A stretch of DNA of 8,980 nucleotides, from positions 1-8,980 of the forward strand of contig CAQRYF010000065.1 in the NCBI GenBank assembly GCA_948875265.1. Reading direction: 5' to 3'. Numbering within the stretch: the stretch's first letter is position 1; the number at the start of each line of letters is the position of its first letter. The DNA comes from an uncultured Clostridia bacterium. Lineage in GTDB: Bacteria > Bacillota > Clostridia > TANB77 > CAG-508. Shown piece by piece: positions 6,412 to 8,980 of the stretch. A program made the position numbers and the translations under genes. The notes beneath the pieces were generated by a model that saw only the letters and a list, made by a program, of their open reading frames with translations, made no database searches and was not told the origin of the DNA.

Positions 6412-7623
6412 GTGGAAGAAAAGAAAAGATTTAAAGCTTATAAGATTGTAATGCTGGTTATTTTAGTAGCATTTATAACATTTATGATAACATCAATATG
6501 TATGTATCAATATTTTACTAAGAGTGATTCAAGTAAGTATTTATTATTAAATTCTTCAAGAAATGATGATATAGCGACTGAATTAAGTAAATATAAATCA
6601 ATTATTGATAAATATTATTTAGGTGATATAGATGAAGAAAAACTTGAAGAAGGTGCAATTAAAGGATATTTTGAAGCATTAGATGATCCATATACAGAAT
6701 ATATATCAGAAGAAGATATGAAAGATTATCTAGAAGATACAAAAGGGAATTTTGTAGGTATTGGTATATATATGGTAAAAGATGAATCTACTAATAAAAT
6801 AAAAGTGCTAGCACCTATAAAAAACAGTCCAGCAGAAAAGGCAGGAATTCTTCCAGGTGATTTAATTATAGCAGTTGATGGAACTGAATACAGTGCAGAT
6901 GATATGACAGTAGCATCAAATAATATTAAAGGTGAAGAAGGCTCAAGTGTTAAATTAAGTATTTTAAGAGGTACTCAAAGCATAGAATTTGAAGTGAAAA
7001 GGGAAAAAATAATAGTAAATCCAGTTGAAGGAAAAGTAATAGAAAATAATATTGGATATATAGAATTTACTTCATTTGATGAGAATACTGCAAATGATTT
7101 TAAAACAAAATTTGAAGAACTTAAAAAACAAAAAATAAAATCATTAATTATAGATTTAAGGAACAATGGTGGAGGAATTGTGGATGAAGCATTAAAAATA
7201 GCTGATTATATAGCAGATAAAGGTTCTATATTATTGTATGAAGTAGATAAAAATAATAATGAAAAAGTAGAAAAATCAGAAAACAATCCTATAATAGAAA
7301 TGCCAGTAATAATATTAACAAATGAAAATACAGCTAGTTCTTCAGAAATATTAGCAGGAGCATTAAAAGATTTAGGAAAAGCTAAAATTGTAGGAACAAA
7401 AACATATGGAAAAGGTGTAATACAACAATTATTAACATTACCAAATGGTAGTGGAGTAAAAATAACATCAGAAGAATATTTAACACCTAACAAGACGAAG
7501 ATTAATAAAATAGGAATAGAACCAGATGAAAAAGTTGAGTTACCAGAAGAAAGTAAAAATAAATTAGTAATAGAAGAAAAAGAAGACACACAATTACAAA
7601 AAGCCATAGAAATGTCTCGTTAG
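6412..7623 (+). CDS. S41 C-terminal processing peptidase (CtpA/CtpB type)
   Basis: This is a membrane-anchored serine protease that trims or degrades proteins outside the membrane, with a PDZ domain controlling substrate access. From GTG 6412 (403 aa) there is a short charged N-terminus, one membrane segment (about 11-32), a helical region with ALDDPYTEYIS (89-99), a PDZ domain (about 105-195; GIGIY, SPAEKAGILPGDLI) and the S41 core (SLIIDLRNNGGG, 244-255). The Ser-Lys-Gln triad is complete by motif: Ser309 in NTASSSEILAGAL, Lys334 and Gln338 in GTKTYGKGVIQQ. The C-terminal tail is short and charged, with no second PDZ or peptidoglycan-binding domain. Substrates cannot be read from sequence; nearness to wall hydrolase genes is suggestive only, since a terminator and a promoter lie between. 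The gene is flanked by inverted copies of a 33-nt repeat. Confidence 0.94.
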   Translation: MEEKKRFKAYKIVMLVILVAFITFMITSICMYQYFTKSDSSKYLLLNSSRNDDIATELSKYKSIIDKYYLGDIDEEKLEEGAIKGYFEALDDPYTEYISEEDMKDYLEDTKGNFVGIGIYMVKDESTNKIKVLAPIKNSPAEKAGILPGDLIIAVDGTEYSADDMTVASNNIKGEEGSSVKLSILRGTQSIEFEVKREKIIVNPVEGKVIENNIGYIEFTSFDENTANDFKTKFEELKKQKIKSLIIDLRNNGGGIVDEALKIADYIADKGSILLYEVDKNNNEKVEKSENNPIIEMPVIILTNENTASSSEILAGALKDLGKAKIVGTKTYGKGVIQQLLTLPNGSGVKITSEEYLTPNKTKINKIGIEPDEKVELPEESKNKLVIEEKEDTQLQKAIEMSR

Positions 7624-7655
7624 TGTCCTTTTGGGGACGTTTCTATTTGGGACAT
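7623..7655 (+). repeat. 33-nt palindromic repeat, copy C
   Basis: This copy begins at the last base of the S41 stop codon. It matches the reverse complement of copy B over 33 nt with only a few mismatches, including the exact 14-nt core TTGGGGACGTTTCT at 7631-7644. Its ends TGTCC (7624-7628) and GGACA (7650-7654) can pair. The core also resembles copy A at 961. No T tail follows, so it is not a normal terminator. Confidence 0.75.
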
Positions 7656-7696
7656 ATAATAAATTATAATAATTTAACAATTAAAGGAGAAAAAAT

Positions 7697-8287
7697 ATGA
7701 ATTTACCAAATAGATTAACAATATTTAGAATAATACTAGTACCAATAATGGTAATAATACCATTTTTAAAGATAGATACTGTATTTTTGGGAATACCAGT
7801 AGAATATTTAATTATAGATTTAATATTTGTAATAGCATCTTTAACAGATAAATTAGATGGATATTTAGCAAGAAAGAACAATCAAATAACTACATTTGGA
7901 AAATTCTTAGATCCTTTAGCAGATAAAATTTTAGTATTAGCGGCTATGGTAATGTTGGTGGAAATGACAAAATTACCAGCATGGATACCAATTATAGTAT
8001 TAGCAAGAGAGTTTATGGTTTCAGGATATAGATTAATCGCTGTAGAAAAAGGTGGAAAAGTTATTGCAGCTTCAAAATGGGGTAAATTAAAAACAGTAAC
8101 ACAAATGATTGCGATAATATTAGCATTTTTGGATATCAATGCATTTGGTGAATGTTTTACAGGATATTTACAAGGAGGAGACTTAGTACTTAACTTTGTA
8201 GTAACAATAATGATGATTATACAAACAATTGCAACAATTTTTTCAGGAATTGATTATATGAAAGGTGCAAAAGATTTAATAAAATAG
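7697..8287 (+). CDS. pgsA: CDP-diacylglycerol--glycerol-3-phosphate 3-phosphatidyltransferase
   Basis: PgsA joins CDP-diacylglycerol and glycerol 3-phosphate to make phosphatidylglycerol phosphate, the committed step to phosphatidylglycerol and cardiolipin, in the cytoplasmic membrane. The 196-aa product starts with NLPNRLTIFRIILVP, typical of PgsA. It carries the full CDP-alcohol phosphotransferase motif: Asp51, Asp54, Gly55, Ala58, Arg59, Gly68, Asp72 and Asp76, all at the correct spacing for metal and CDP binding. Several hydrophobic segments (about 7-30, 34-50, 77-90, 95-110, 133-147, 163-185) fit a multi-span membrane enzyme. AAAGGAG at 7684-7690 is 6 nt from the ATG. It follows the S41 gene by 73 nt holding repeat C. 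Two TATAAT hexamers at 7655 and 7665 could serve a promoter but lack a clear -35. Confidence 0.95.
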   Translation: MNLPNRLTIFRIILVPIMVIIPFLKIDTVFLGIPVEYLIIDLIFVIASLTDKLDGYLARKNNQITTFGKFLDPLADKILVLAAMVMLVEMTKLPAWIPIIVLAREFMVSGYRLIAVEKGGKVIAASKWGKLKTVTQMIAIILAFLDINAFGECFTGYLQGGDLVLNFVVTIMMIIQTIATIFSGIDYMKGAKDLIK

Positions 8288-8313
8288 TTGATATACAAAC
8301 GAATAAAGATAAG

Positions 8314-8346
8314 AAATGAGATTTGACTTGACAAATTTCATTTTTT
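8314..8346 (+). terminator. Probable pgsA terminator overlapping the greA promoter
   Basis: Positions 8314-8325 pair with 8332-8343 through 12 pairs including one G:U, around a 6-nt loop, with Ts continuing to 8346. It lies just after pgsA. Its loop and right arm contain the greA -35 hexamer, so the two elements share sequence. Confidence 0.6.
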
Positions 8347-8356
8347 GCCGTAATAT
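8328..8356 (+). promoter_or_regulatory. Consensus sigma-A promoter of greA
   Basis: A perfect TTGACA at 8328-8333 and TAATAT at 8351-8356 are separated by 17 nt, giving a transcription start near 8363 and a leader of about 50 nt. It is the closest match to consensus in the window, suggesting strong constitutive expression of greA. Confidence 0.88.
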
Positions 8357-8415
8357 AGTAAAAGATTTTTTAAAGTATATAAAATATATTTAATAAATGA
8401 GAGGAGAATGGACTT

Positions 8416-8892
8416 ATGGAAGAGAAAGAAGTATTATTAACACAAGAAGGATATGATAATTTAGAAAGAGAATTAAATTATTTAAGAACAGAAAAGAGAG
8501 CAGAGGTAGCAGATAGAATAAAAGTAGCTTTAGGTTTTGGTGATTTATCAGAAAATTCAGAATATGATGAAGCAAAAAATGCACAAGCAGAAAATGAAAT
8601 TAAAATTGCTGAATTAGAAAACAAATTGAGATATGCTAAGATAATTGATGAGAAAGACATAGATACAGAAACTGTTCAAGTTGGAAATATAGTAAAAGTT
8701 CTAGATATGGAATTTGATGAGAAAATAGAATATACAATAGTTGGTTCAACAGAAGTTAATTTAGCTGAAAATAAAATATCTAATGAATCACCATTGGGTG
8801 CAGCTTTATTAGGTGCGAAGAAGAATAATGTTGTAGAAGTTAATGCACCAGCTGGAATAATGAAATATAAAATTTTATCTATAAAAAAATAG
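8416..8892 (+). CDS. greA: Transcription elongation factor GreA
   Basis: GreA enters the secondary channel of stalled, backtracked RNA polymerase and stimulates cleavage of the transcript 3' end so elongation can resume. The 158-aa length is standard. Residues 1-78 form the coiled coil with the LTQEGYDNLERELNYLRTEKR opening and the tip motif GDLSENSEY (42-50), whose Asp43 and Glu46 correspond to the acidic pair that acts at the polymerase active site. The C-terminal FKBP-like domain follows (about 85-158), with the ISNESPLGAALLGAKKNNVVEV segment (121-142). AGGAG at 8402-8406 is 9 nt from ATG 8416. It has its own promoter and terminator, so it is probably monocistronic. Confidence 0.97.
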   Translation: MEEKEVLLTQEGYDNLERELNYLRTEKRAEVADRIKVALGFGDLSENSEYDEAKNAQAENEIKIAELENKLRYAKIIDEKDIDTETVQVGNIVKVLDMEFDEKIEYTIVGSTEVNLAENKISNESPLGAALLGAKKNNVVEVNAPAGIMKYKILSIKK

Positions 8893-8902
8893 TAACAAGA
8901 AT

Positions 8903-8930
8903 AAAAAAACCAGAAAGTTTCTGGTTTTTT
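8903..8930 (+). terminator. Rho-independent terminator of greA
   Basis: An A-run and CCAGA (8903-8914) pair with TCTGG and a T-run (8920-8930) around a short loop. The arms can be read as an inverted repeat of up to 13 bp centred on G8917. It begins 11 nt after the greA stop and may work in both directions. The putative intron starts 7 nt after its T tract. Confidence 0.9.
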
Positions 8931-8937
8931 ATTGTAT

Positions 8938-8980
8938 GTGCGACAGGCATGTCGTTTAGCTAATCGGTGAAAGTCCGTAT
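8938..8980 (+). mobile_element. 5' end of a probable group IIC intron (runs off the window)
   Basis: The last 43 nt begin with GTGCG, the conserved group II intron 5' end. A small hairpin CGAC-AGGCAT-GTCG (8941-8954) follows, then CGG-TGAAAGT-CCG (8965-8977), the GGUGAAAGUCC stem typical of the start of domain I. This order matches what I recall of the Oceanobacillus iheyensis group IIC ribozyme (GUGUG, GGCAUG, GGUGAGAGUCC). Placement directly after a transcription terminator is the known target habit of class C introns. The catalytic core and any reverse transcriptase would lie beyond the window, so completeness cannot be judged. Confidence 0.8.

Noticed and set aside
6357..7655. S41 gene plus flanking inverted repeats as a complete transposon.
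   Set aside because: There is no transposase in the interval, I see no target-site duplication, and the protease is a core gene with codon use like its neighbours. Independent insertion of small repeats is simpler.
7655..7670. Two TATAAT hexamers before pgsA as a promoter.
   Set aside because: No acceptable -35 is present. The best is TTGGGG within repeat C at 18 nt, matching only half the consensus. Read-through from the S41 gene is equally likely.
716..8660. Long minus-strand reading frames within the plus-strand genes (for example 2420-2776, 7206-7607 and 7882-8139).
   Set aside because: They lie entirely within well-supported genes, have no ribosome sites or recognisable domains, and show biased Phe/Ser/Ile composition expected from reading AT-rich genes backwards.
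140..8892. All nine genes end in TAA or TAG and none in TGA, raising the question of TGA recoding to tryptophan.
   Set aside because: Every gene is full length when TGA is read as stop, and tryptophan is coded by TGG. Nine genes in AT-rich DNA are too few to read meaning into the missing TGA stops.

Overview
The window looks like a chromosomal housekeeping segment from a low-GC, walled member of the Firmicutes, most likely a Clostridia-type anaerobe. The basis is a very AT-rich sequence, arginine coded almost only by AGA, Shine-Dalgarno sites of the AGGAGG/AAAGG type, a transketolase split into two genes, and PcsB/CwlO-type cell-wall hydrolases next to ftsEX. All nine genes are on the + strand and all appear intact. 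The assignment is from style and gene content only; no species is claimed.

Layout. (1) 1-130: end of an upstream unit with an AT-rich terminator-like hairpin. (2) 140-1946: the N- and C-terminal subunits of a split transketolase, separated by a short hairpin repeat, then closed by a strong terminator with a 16-bp stem (1996-2041). (3) 2054-6249: an extended -10 promoter drives ftsE, ftsX and two tandem secreted M23 peptidases with PcsB-like coiled coils. The unit ends in a G+C-rich hairpin. FtsEX is the membrane ABC-type complex that activates such hydrolases from the inside, so this is a complete septal or lateral wall-cleavage module with two candidate effectors. (4) 6255-7655: a non-coding stretch with an unexplained 34-nt hairpin and a promoter, then an S41 C-terminal processing protease. 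The protease is bracketed by two inverted copies of a 33-nt repeat. (5) 7697-8287: pgsA, phosphatidylglycerophosphate synthase. Its apparent terminator overlaps the consensus promoter of greA. (6) 8416-8892: greA with its own terminator. The last 43 nt (8938-8980) look like the 5' end of a group IIC intron, placed directly behind that terminator as is typical for the class.

The genes are mostly ordinary core functions: pentose phosphate metabolism, wall remodelling, proteolysis at the membrane, anionic phospholipid synthesis and transcript cleavage. The less ordinary content lies between them: the intron edge, the small GGGACGTT-type palindromic repeats at gene boundaries, the 34-nt hairpin, and the duplicated FtsEX-linked hydrolase. 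I see no defence system, CRISPR array, tRNA or rRNA gene in the window.
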